Assembly (NCBI GenBank): GCA_031258615.1 | Contig: JAIRMP010000138.1 | Coordinates: 1-7,688 of the forward strand | DNA length: 7,688 nucleotides | Origin: Spirochaetaceae bacterium | Lineage (GTDB): Bacteria; Spirochaetota; Spirochaetia; Treponematales; Breznakiellaceae | Direction of reading: 5' to 3' | Shown here: piece after piece, positions 1 to 5,606 of the stretch | Layout: the number at the start of each line of letters is the position of its first letter | Position numbering within the stretch: the stretch's first letter is position 1 | Translations under genes and position numbers: made by a program | The notes under the pieces: model-generated | The model's input: only the letters and a program-made list of their open reading frames with translations | Databases searched by the model: none | What the model was told of the DNA's origin: nothing

Positions 1-139
1 CTTACAAAAATTGGTAGTAAACGACTCAACGCTACGCGTTGAGGCATCAAGCGCAAAGCGCTTGATCCAATTTCCGCAACCGATCGAGCCTCCCCGCCGC
101 TCTACGGGTGATACCCCGCCGCTTGCGGCGGGGAGGCTC
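1..139. repeat. Composite palindromic repeat, left copy
   Basis: This is a non-coding block built from modules. Positions 1-22 are identical to 7375-7396. Two small hairpins follow: arms CTCAACGC/GCGTTGAG around a TAC loop (25-43), and arms ATCAAGCGC/GCGCTTGAT around an AAA loop (46-66). Positions 86-123 then match 7477-7514 with two mismatches. The segment 125-139 is the exact reverse complement of 86-100 (15-bp arms, GAGCCTCCCCGCCGC), and its inner 9 nt also pair with 114-122, so two alternative hairpins are possible. The right-hand copy has the same constant blocks but different hairpins between them. No ORF crosses it convincingly. The function is unknown; a REP-like or MITE-like dispersed repeat is the simplest reading. 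Confidence 0.8.
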
Positions 140-156
140 ATCATTCCCGGCTATTA

Positions 157-378
157 ATGGTTAATTGCGTTGGGCCGCAGACGGCCTTCACGGAGGCAGA
201 ACAGGAAGGCCAGCGTTTTTTGGGCAAAAAGGTCTTCGGCGGCACGGTTTACGGCAGCGATTGCGATGCTAACGCAAATACAGCCCCTAACGGCGGCGCC
301 GCCCTGTACAAAGGCGGCGGCACGGTAACTATAGACGGCGCGCTCTTTACCGGGACGACTGAGGACGACGCCTTCTGA
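157..378 (+). pseudogene. Possible remnant of a Pmp-like repeat surface protein
   Basis: A 73-codon ORF that ends with a segment reading GGAALYKGGGTVTIDG followed by ALFTGTT. This resembles one repeat of Chlamydia Pmp-like or autotransporter-like proteins, in which GGA(I/L)Y is followed by a TVTI strand and an F-x-G/N-N turn. Only one such unit is visible, with no signal peptide, no ribosome-binding site before the ATG at 157, and a stop at 376-378 that cuts the pattern off. The open frame reaches upstream only to about 112, inside the palindromic repeat. I read it as a decayed fragment of a larger repeat-protein gene. It could instead be a chance ORF in GC-rich DNA. The following 379-532 contains no gene I can support, only minor palindromes. 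Confidence 0.3.
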
Positions 379-532
379 CACGGGGAGCTTTTCCCCTGCG
401 GGGGGAAGGCGGCGGTCATCGCCAGGTCCGCAGCAAATCAAAAAGCAAAATTGCTGGTTAATGGTTTGGAGTTTAATTCCCTGCCCTCTAGGGCGGTTAA
501 ATTTTCATCTCTTGGGGTTTAATGGCTTGTGT

Positions 533-1255
533 TTACCATTCTTTAGGGGTATAGCCTCTGTCATCGGGCCTGGTAACGGAAAAAGTTTCGCCTGAAGGTT
601 CAAGGACATAAAAGCCATTTTTCAGGGCGTAGATTTTTACGCCTTCGTCGAATACGACGCCGGCAACGGCGCCCAGGTATTTCCGCTTGTCGTTGTGCAG
701 ATCGGCGTAAGCCCTAAGTTTCTCCAGCCGCTCTACGTGATCGTTTATATAATCAGTTTTGGGTTTGCTCTTGATTTCCACAACCATAACTTTGTCGCCG
801 TTCTCCAGAAAGGCGTCAACCTCCGCAAGAATACGGTTTTTTTTATCGTTAATCTTGATGTTGCGGGACACCTTTGTAAAGGTAAAGCCCAGCTCCTGAA
901 ACCTCGCCACCAGGTTCGGTACAACCATGCGTTCAACGATAACACCGAAACGGTCAGTCAGTTCCCCGACTCGCCTGTCGGTTTCCTTCATCTTCCTGTC
1001 AGTTTCTTTCATTTGCTTGCCGGTTTCTTTCATCTGCTTGTCAGTTTCTTTCATCTGCTCGGCAGTTTCTTTAATCTTCCTGTCGGTTTCCGCGCTCATA
1101 GCTTTTATCTGTTCGGCGGTTTCCGCGCTCATAGCTTTTATCTGTTCGGCGGTTTCCTTTTGAAACTCCTTCAACTCCATAAGGGATGCCCAGACTTTCT
1201 CAAATGTGAGCCCTTCTCCACAAGGGGGTGTTGGTGTTTGATGTGATGTTTCCAT
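533..1255 (-). CDS. Coiled-coil PD-(D/E)XK nuclease-fold protein (DUF3782-like)
   Basis: A 240-residue protein. The ATG at 1253-1255 is chosen because AAGGAG lies 8 nt upstream; an in-frame ATG 11 codons earlier has no such site. Residues 1-30 are a short N-terminal segment. Residues about 31-101 are a coiled coil of near-identical units (AEQIKAMSAET twice, then KETDKQM-type heptads). Residues about 102-220 look like a PD-(D/E)XK core: a helix with E109, then AEVDAF with D147, then VVEIKSK with E160 and K162, giving the D...ExK signature. Such proteins are common as hypotheticals, often in several copies, in cyanobacteria and some spirochaetes; their role is not established. Nuclease activity is inferred from the motif only. 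The gene seems to have its own promoter and stands apart from the operon behind it by 177 bp. Confidence 0.8.
   Translation of the reverse strand: METSHQTPTPPCGEGLTFEKVWASLMELKEFQKETAEQIKAMSAETAEQIKAMSAETDRKIKETAEQMKETDKQMKETGKQMKETDRKMKETDRRVGELTDRFGVIVERMVVPNLVARFQELGFTFTKVSRNIKINDKKNRILAEVDAFLENGDKVMVVEIKSKPKTDYINDHVERLEKLRAYADLHNDKRKYLGAVAGVVFDEGVKIYALKNGFYVLEPSGETFSVTRPDDRGYTPKEW
981..1150 (-). repeat. In-frame tandem repeats encoding the coiled coil
   Basis: Two adjoining tandem arrays lie inside the nuclease-like gene. From 981 to 1085 there are five imperfect 21-bp units, each coding one heptad of the KETDKQM type. Two perfect 33-bp copies follow (1085-1117 and 1118-1150), each coding AEQIKAMSAET. 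All unit lengths are multiples of three, so slippage would lengthen or shorten the coiled coil without breaking the reading frame. Confidence 0.9.
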
Positions 1256-1273
1256 ACTCGTCTCCTTGCTAAA

Positions 1274-1303
1274 ACTGTACCATAACAATTAACAATGAAC
1301 AAT
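1274..1303 (-). promoter_or_regulatory. Candidate promoter with heptamer repeats in the spacer
   Basis: On the minus strand, TTGTTC (1302-1297) and TACAGT (1279-1274) are separated by 17 bp and lie just upstream of the AAGGAG site and ATG of the nuclease-like gene. The spacer and -35 region are three tandem 7-bp units (plus strand TAACAAT, TAACAAT, GAACAAT at 1283-1303). The predicted leader is only about a dozen nucleotides. This is a consensus match read by eye and no more. Confidence 0.35.
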
Positions 1304-1432
1304 GGGCCGCATTGCCTCACGCAACACATGACCTAAGGGGAATCGGTAACCTACACTACGTCCGGCGGAAAAACCTCCAGGCTGGATGTCAGGGCGGCGA
1401 AGACGGCGTAAAACGATCAGGCGACGGGCTGA

Positions 1433-3151
1433 TTAGAGGCGGTCAAGCCTGCCCAGAGCCAGGCGGACATCCAGGTTTTCACCGTCAAGCTCACGGGCTC
1501 TTTCCAGATCGCGGCGTATGTCTTCCGTTCTGCCGCCCAGTATGCGCCTGCATTGCGCCATTTTAAGGTAAATCCGCGCACCGGCCCCGCGGACAAAGGG
1601 GGCGCCGTCTGACGGAAGCATGGCGGCGGCCTCCTCCCAGCGCTTGAGCGCGGCGGCGTACTCGCGGCGGGCGTACAGAAGCAGCGCCGCATTAGCGCGG
1701 CGCTGCCATGCCGGGCCGGCGTCCGGGCTTTCAAGCAGGTCCAGGCTTTCCTGTATATTTCCGTCCCTCGCGAGCCGCAATGCCCTATGAAACGTTAAAA
1801 ACGTATCCTCCACATGGTTTTGCCCGGCAAAATGCCGCAAAGCCTCCAAATCCCCGTAACGGCGCTGGTACTCAAAGTACCAGGCGGCCCAGCGGTAAAC
1901 TTCTTCCGCGCGGGGGTGGCGGTCCAGCAGCAGCCACGTTTCCGCAACGGCGCGGTCAGGCGGCATCGTTTCCAGGCTGCGCCGCAGGTATTCCAGATCG
2001 AGAAGCGCCGTCTCCCTGGTAAGGGGATAGTCCGACAGGATCGCGCGGGCGCGTTCCCCGGTTTGAAGGCGGGTGTACATCACCAGACCGGCGTTTACCG
2101 CGCCGGTGTCGTATCCGCCGTTTCCCGTGCCGGCAAGCAGTTGTTCAAGGTACGGCGTCTTTTCCGAATCGCCTGCCGCCGCCGCCAGGTTATAAAGGAA
2201 TTTCCCGTCCCCGCCGGCCTGGTCCTTCATCAGCAGCAGCCAGAGGTTCACCGCGCTTTCCGTTTTCCCCGCGACATAGAGCGCTGACGCGGCGCGGGCC
2301 AGGTTCTTTTCGCCGCCGGCCTCCGCCCAAAGTTCCGCGGCAAGCAGGGGGCTGGCAAAATCGAAAGAATAGTTCGCCATGAATGACAGCGTTACAGGAA
2401 GAGCGGCCTTGCCCGGCTGGAGCCGGGCAAGGCCGGCCTCCGCCGCCTCCCTCCTGCCGTCCACAATTTTCAGCAAGGCGGCGTCCACAAGCATAGCCTC
2501 CCTCGCGTCCCCGCCGGCCGCCCGCGGACTGCTGTTGAACGCGTCGAACAGCGTGTCGGAATTCTTGACGGAACGGGCGGAATCTATCGTATCAAAGCTG
2601 CCGCCCGCCGCGTACAGGCAGAAGGCTATCGGGAAGAACGCGGCCTGCGAAAGAAGACCGCTCCCGCTGAGCAGCAGCGCGGTCTTCTCAAGTTTTCCCG
2701 CCTTGCGGGAGAAAGCATCGTCCGCCTCCGCGGACAGCGCCGCCTCCGCGGACAACGCGGCGATGGGGGCGGAGTGCGGATACTTCCTCTCAGCCAGGCT
2801 TACCGCGTCCTGGTAGCCTTTAGCATACTCGCCGTACTGCTTAGTCAGTTTTCTGTAACGCTTCAGCAGCGAAAGCCAGGCCTCCGCCCCAACGGCCGAT
2901 TTTTCAAGTTCCGTTAATAGGTTGCCTATGTGGGTGTGGTTAGTCCTGCCGTTCACGTCTTCCATAGCCAAAACTCTGTCGAAAAGGTACAGGGTCTGGT
3001 AGAAATCCTGCCGGCCTTTTCTGACGGGAAGTATGCCGGTTTTCGCCAGGAAAGAAGTTCCCAGCGTGAGGCCGAACAGCAGCAACAGCAGAATAAGCCC
3101 CGCCGCGCAGACAATTTTCAGAATAGTTTTGTTTTTTGCTTTTTTGGTCAC
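1433..3151 (-). CDS. Membrane-anchored TPR-like helical repeat protein
   Basis: A 572-residue protein starting at a GTG (3149-3151) with AGGGG five nt upstream. The N-terminus is basic (MTKKAKNK), then residues about 10-36 form one strongly hydrophobic helix without a clear cleavage or lipobox site, so a signal anchor with the bulk outside the cytoplasm is likely. The rest is Ala/Leu-rich and almost entirely helical, with TPR-like helix pairs most evident towards the C-terminus (for example around RANAALLLYARREYAAAL and the final ELDGENLDVRLALGRL). A short duplicated unit AALSAE lies near residues 132-143. I see no enzymatic motif; a scaffold or assembly role is inferred from the fold class. 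It begins 14 nt after the RCK gene stops, so it is probably the last gene of the methyltransferase operon. No convincing terminator follows it. Confidence 0.75.
   Translation of the reverse strand: MTKKAKNKTILKIVCAAGLILLLLLFGLTLGTSFLAKTGILPVRKGRQDFYQTLYLFDRVLAMEDVNGRTNHTHIGNLLTELEKSAVGAEAWLSLLKRYRKLTKQYGEYAKGYQDAVSLAERKYPHSAPIAALSAEAALSAEADDAFSRKAGKLEKTALLLSGSGLLSQAAFFPIAFCLYAAGGSFDTIDSARSVKNSDTLFDAFNSSPRAAGGDAREAMLVDAALLKIVDGRREAAEAGLARLQPGKAALPVTLSFMANYSFDFASPLLAAELWAEAGGEKNLARAASALYVAGKTESAVNLWLLLMKDQAGGDGKFLYNLAAAAGDSEKTPYLEQLLAGTGNGGYDTGAVNAGLVMYTRLQTGERARAILSDYPLTRETALLDLEYLRRSLETMPPDRAVAETWLLLDRHPRAEEVYRWAAWYFEYQRRYGDLEALRHFAGQNHVEDTFLTFHRALRLARDGNIQESLDLLESPDAGPAWQRRANAALLLYARREYAAALKRWEEAAAMLPSDGAPFVRGAGARIYLKMAQCRRILGGRTEDIRRDLERARELDGENLDVRLALGRLDRL
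2405..2434. repeat. Perfect hairpin inside the TPR-like gene
   Basis: Thirteen-bp perfect arms (GGCCTTGCCCGGC at 2405-2417 and its complement at 2422-2434) surround a 4-nt loop. The segment lies within the coding sequence and encodes the residues around AGLARLQPGKAAL. The arms resemble in composition the small GC-rich hairpins of the intergenic regions, so an in-frame insertion of a palindromic element is possible. A second, weaker hairpin in the same gene has 10-bp arms (2652-2661 and 2679-2688) and a 17-nt loop. Confidence 0.8.
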
Positions 3152-3165
3152 GGCAGCCCCTGGTT

Positions 3166-3903
3166 TTAACTGCCCCGTAGCGACTTCAAAATTCTTGCTA
3201 TAAAGTTGCCGGTCCGGTAGTGTTCGCGCAGCGGGCTGCCGCTGAATTCCCGTAGCGCGTCCCCGCTGCCGTAAAAAAGCCCTATGTCGCCGGCCTTGAA
3301 AACATAGTACGGCTCACAGACAGTGTATTCCGTATCCTCAGTCCGCACCGAAAGCAGGTTGAGGTTGTACTTTTTTCGCAGTTCCGTCTCTACCAGTGTT
3401 TTCCCGAAAAACAGCGTGGGTATGGACAGTTCCGCGATGGCAAGGCTGCCGCTCACCGGCAGGTACGAGAGCATGGACGAATAAAACAGCAGCGGCGTTA
3501 TGCGCTTCGCCGCCTCGCGGTTCGGAAATACAACTTTTGTCGCGCCCACCAGTTCCAGTATTTCGCCGTGCGTGTCCGTCTCCGCCTTCACGATAATGCT
3601 TTTTACGTTAAGTTTCGCGCAGTAACTTGTGGCAAGGACAGAAGCCTCTATCTTCCCTCCCAGGTCTATGATCACAACGTCAATAGAGTCGGGCAGCGTT
3701 TTCCGCAGGGTCTCCACCGTCAGAATATCGAGCGCCACGGCGCTTACCGGCGCGTCCTTGTACATGTCTATAATATCCCTGTCCTTGTCAACGATGAGTA
3801 CATCAACATTCAGTTCCAGCAGTTCATCCAAAATGCTCTTCCCAAAATGCCCCAGCCCCAGAATCGCGATCTGTTTCATGCCGGTAATGTTACCGCGCGC
3901 CAT
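3166..3903 (-). CDS. RCK-domain potassium uptake regulator (KtrA/TrkA type)
   Basis: A 245-residue cytoplasmic protein of the KtrA/TrkA family, the ring-forming subunit that binds nucleotide and gates a KtrB/TrkH potassium translocator. The Rossmann signature GLGHFG is at residues 16-21, with the acidic residue at the end of strand 2 in LIVDKD (D39). RCK_N covers about 10-140 and RCK_C about 145-222, so this is the short single-RCK form, not the double-length E. coli TrkA. The start at 3901-3903 is supported by AGGAGG four nt upstream; the alternative ATG at residue 9 has no such site. The ribosome-binding site and start lie within the last codons of the methyltransferase gene (14-nt overlap), which suggests translational coupling. 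No KtrB/TrkH partner is in the window, which is unusual for the family. Confidence 0.9.
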   Translation of the reverse strand: MARGNITGMKQIAILGLGHFGKSILDELLELNVDVLIVDKDRDIIDMYKDAPVSAVALDILTVETLRKTLPDSIDVVIIDLGGKIEASVLATSYCAKLNVKSIIVKAETDTHGEILELVGATKVVFPNREAAKRITPLLFYSSMLSYLPVSGSLAIAELSIPTLFFGKTLVETELRKKYNLNLLSVRTEDTEYTVCEPYYVFKAGDIGLFYGSGDALREFSGSPLREHYRTGNFIARILKSLRGS

Positions 3904-4966
3904 GACGCCTCCTTATGTACTCGTTTCGCAGATCATCAATGAGCAGCCTCTCGCCATCTTTGACCGCGTACCAGAATTTCCAGCCGTTGCAGGACGGCGT
4001 CCGCTGTACCATAGCCCCTATCCTGTGTATGGAGCCGGCGCTGCCTTCGCACATCAATGTGCCGTCCTCCAGCACAAGCGCGGCGGCGCGCCCCTCCTTC
4101 GCGTAAAGGGTGTCGCCAGCTTTAACTATGCTGTCTTTTACAAGGTTCGTAAACGGAACTCTCACTTGCCTTTCATCCTCAACCCAGCCGGCCTCCTCCC
4201 AAAGACCGCTAATGCCGTCCAGTCTCTTTTGCGCGATCTCAACGTACCCCGCCTCCCGTTCTATGCCGATAAATGCCCGCCCCAGTTTCTTCGCCGCCGC
4301 CCCCGTCGTCCCTGTCCCGAAAAAGGGATCAAGAACCGTGTCCCCTATTTTTGTTGACGCCAGAATCACGCGCTTTAACAGTTCCTCCGGTTTCTGCGTC
4401 GAATGTGCCTTCCTGCCGGAAGCGTCCTTTATCCGCTCCCCTCCGGTACAGTGTCCAATCCGCCATACGGAGCCCATCTGCTTCCCGCCGTTGTACCGCT
4501 TCATCAGCTTGTGGTTGAATGTGTACTTTTTGCAGCTCTCGCCCTTTGAACACCAGAGCAGGGTTTCCGCCGAGTTGGTAAAACGCTTTCCCCTGAAATT
4601 CGGCATGGGGTTCGTCTTCTGCCAGGTGATGTCGTTCAGTATCCAAAAGCCCAGGTCAAGCATCACGCTCCCCACGCGGTATATGTTGTGGTACGTGCCG
4701 ATAACCCAGATTGTCCCCGTTTCTTTCAGTATCCGGCGGCATTCCCCAAGCCAGGCGGCGCAGAATTCATCGTACTCCTTAAACGACCCGAATTTGTCCC
4801 ACCCGTCATCAACCCCGTCAACCTTCGTGTTGTTCGGCCTGTACAGTTCCTCCTTAAGCTGCAAATTGTACGGCGGATCGGCAAAGATAAGGTCAACCGC
4901 GCTGTCAGGTATATGCCCAAGGCTTTCCACGCAGTCCCCCCGGATTATCCTGTTCGTCTCCACCAT
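3890..4966 (-). CDS. ccrM: CcrM-type DNA adenine methyltransferase (probably GANTC)
   Basis: A 358-residue beta-class N6-adenine methyltransferase. Catalytic motif IV is DPPY (residues 30-33) and the AdoMet-binding motif is FGTGTTG (216-222), in the beta-class order. Near-identical stretches to Caulobacter CcrM, recalled from memory, include LIFADPPYNLQL, WVIG-YHNI-RVG, LGFWILNDI, NPMPNF and TGAAAK-LGR-FIGIERE. The C-terminal part (about 268-350), with SGSIH-IGA and CNGW, matches the CcrM RAMA-type domain needed for DNA recognition, and the length is the same as Caulobacter CcrM. GANTC specificity is therefore expected. The ATG at 4964-4966 is chosen because it gives the family length; a longer ORF to 5029 would begin inside a duplicated repeat. 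No restriction endonuclease gene is adjacent, so it looks like an orphan, regulatory-type enzyme. It is first in an operon with the RCK gene. Confidence 0.93.
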   Translation of the reverse strand: MVETNRIIRGDCVESLGHIPDSAVDLIFADPPYNLQLKEELYRPNNTKVDGVDDGWDKFGSFKEYDEFCAAWLGECRRILKETGTIWVIGTYHNIYRVGSVMLDLGFWILNDITWQKTNPMPNFRGKRFTNSAETLLWCSKGESCKKYTFNHKLMKRYNGGKQMGSVWRIGHCTGGERIKDASGRKAHSTQKPEELLKRVILASTKIGDTVLDPFFGTGTTGAAAKKLGRAFIGIEREAGYVEIAQKRLDGISGLWEEAGWVEDERQVRVPFTNLVKDSIVKAGDTLYAKEGRAAALVLEDGTLMCEGSAGSIHRIGAMVQRTPSCNGWKFWYAVKDGERLLIDDLRNEYIRRRHGAR

Positions 4967-4978
4967 CCCAGTATCTTT

Positions 4979-4993
4979 CCCCCCCTCCCCCCT
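4979..4993 (-). promoter_or_regulatory. G-rich ribosome-binding tract of the methyltransferase gene
   Basis: On the minus strand the leader reads A-G6-A-G7, ending 12 nt before the ATG. The only Shine-Dalgarno-like sequence upstream of the start falls in this tract. Two adjacent homopolymer runs of 6 and 7 G are prone to slippage, which would change the spacing or strength of the site. No clear -10/-35 pair was recognised further upstream, in the repeat region. Confidence 0.45.
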
Positions 4994-5007
4994 AGTCAAG
5001 CAGGCCA

Positions 5008-5080
5008 GCCTGCACCAAACGTACGCCAATGGCTTAGGAGTCGTCCTTGCGAGCCGCTGAGCGTGAAAGATAACGGGTTA
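5008..5080. repeat. Direct repeat A, copy 1
   Basis: The first 42 bases (5008-5049) are identical to 5334-5375. After a divergent patch of a few bases the similarity resumes with GCTGAGCGTGAAAGA and continues to 5080/5406. A GAGTC site (5038-5042) lies within the perfect part. It sits directly upstream of the methyltransferase gene and may contain its promoter, although none was identified. Confidence 0.9.
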
Positions 5081-5093
5081 CGAGTTGTCCTTC

Positions 5094-5152
5094 CGAGCGG
5101 CTTTACAAGGAGGGTGGAGTTTGCGCGGTAAGCCAGCCGCTAGGCGGCGCCG
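5094..5152. repeat. Direct repeat B, copy 1 (right arm missing)
   Basis: These 59 bases match 5245-5303 with one mismatch (5110 versus 5261). The unit carries the left outer arm GGAGTTTGCG and an inner hairpin GCCGC-TAG-GCGGC. Unlike copies at 5267-5311 and 7124-7166, the closing arm CGCAAACTCC is absent because the sequence switches to another module at 5153. Confidence 0.9.
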
Positions 5153-5164
5153 GGGAGCAGGCTT

Positions 5165-5209
5165 GGAGTTTCGGGATAAGCAAGCGCTACGCGCTTGCCC
5201 CGAAACTCC
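5165..5209. repeat. Nested hairpin C
   Basis: Outer perfect 11-bp arms GGAGTTTCGGG (5165-5175) and CCCGAAACTCC (5199-5209) enclose an inner perfect hairpin GCAAGCGC-TAC-GCGCTTGC (5180-5198). The plan is the same as the GGAGTTTGCG elements, with a variant outer arm and a different inner stem. Confidence 0.9.
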
Positions 5210-5212
5210 TAA

Positions 5213-5233
5213 GCTCAACGCGCAGCGTTGAGC
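5213..5233. repeat. Small hairpin D
   Basis: Perfect 9-bp arms GCTCAACGC/GCGTTGAGC around a GCA loop. The stem core CTCAACGC is the same as that of the hairpin at 25-43, where the loop is TAC. Confidence 0.9.
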
Positions 5234-5244
5234 CGTCGTCCTTG

Positions 5245-5311
5245 CGAGCGGCTTTACAAGTAGGGTGGAGTTTGCGCGGTAAGCCAGCCGCTAGGCGGCG
5301 CCGCAAACTCC
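5245..5311. repeat. Direct repeat B, copy 2, with complete nested hairpin
   Basis: The first 59 bases repeat 5094-5152 with one change. Here the outer arms GGAGTTTGCG (5267-5276) and CGCAAACTCC (5302-5311) are both present and enclose the inner hairpin GCCGC-TAG-GCGGC (5287-5299). Confidence 0.9.
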
Positions 5312-5313
5312 TA

Positions 5314-5332
5314 TGCAAGCCGTAGGCTTGCA
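5314..5332. repeat. Small hairpin E
   Basis: Perfect 8-bp arms TGCAAGCC/GGCTTGCA around a GTA loop. It directly follows the closing arm of repeat B, just as a nearly identical hairpin (loop GCA) follows the element at 7124-7166. Confidence 0.9.
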
Positions 5333-5333
5333 C

Positions 5334-5406
5334 GCCTGCACCAAACGTACGCCAATGGCTTAGGAGTCGTCCTTGTTATTTGCTGAGCGTGAAAGAAAGC
5401 GGGTTA
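5334..5406. repeat. Direct repeat A, copy 2
   Basis: Same unit and orientation as 5008-5080, perfect over its first 42 bases. It has a GAGTC site at 5364-5368. The two A copies enclose the B-C-D-B-E modules, so the whole 5008-5406 block is a nested repeat array. Confidence 0.9.
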
Positions 5407-5606
5407 ATTAAGAAGGGGGAGCGGCAGATCGTAACATTCCGCTTCCCCGTGCGGTATGGGGGCTTGCCTGACGCGGCTCCCCCTGTCTCCAGCCGCCGTC
5501 GCCCGCAAGCGGGCTTAGGGCGTCTTCCGCCACCCCCACTACGGATCCTTACAAGTAGGCAGGAGTTTGCGATTTGCAATACAGCTCTATGAGCGGCAAG
5601 GCACAA
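5407..5606. other. Intergenic stretch without a recognised gene
   Basis: Between repeat A copy 2 and the end of the DapF-like gene I see no supported gene. It holds 9-bp complementary arms far apart (5414-5422 and 5476-5484), a small hairpin GCCCGC-AA-GCGGGC (5501-5514), and a partial copy of the repeat B leading edge (5548-5571), reading CTTACAAGTAGG then GGAGTTTGCG without its closing arm. A 76-codon minus-strand ORF covering this stretch has a low-complexity Arg/Gly-rich translation and runs into repeat A, so it is not called. Confidence 0.6.

Noticed and set aside
483..494. Possible terminator GCCCT-CT-AGGGC after the nuclease-like gene
   Set aside because: The stem is only 5 bp and no T-run follows on the minus strand.
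695..1246. Plus-strand ORF rich in FFHL repeats
   Set aside because: The periodic pattern is only the complement of the tandem repeats that encode the coiled coil on the minus strand.
3629..4357. A 242-codon plus-strand ORF across the RCK and methyltransferase genes
   Set aside because: It spans two well-supported genes in antisense, is rich in Ser runs that mirror their codons, and has no independent support.
4967..5029. Longer start of the methyltransferase gene at 5029
   Set aside because: The extra 21 residues would be encoded partly by duplicated repeat A and would exceed the CcrM family length; the ATG at 4966 aligns with CcrM.
4110..5060. A 316-codon plus-strand ORF opposite the methyltransferase gene
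   Set aside because: It lies antisense to a strongly supported CcrM gene, has a Ser/Pro-rich translation with no recognisable motif, and runs into the repeat region. It is a shadow frame.
5008..5406. CRISPR-like array
   Set aside because: The repeats are of different lengths, unevenly spaced and mostly palindromic modules, without uniform spacers, and no cas gene is present.
5376..5606. A 76-codon minus-strand ORF between repeat A and the DapF-like gene
   Set aside because: The translation is Arg/Gly-rich and low in complexity, it overlaps a dispersed repeat, and no ribosome-binding site or family signature is visible.
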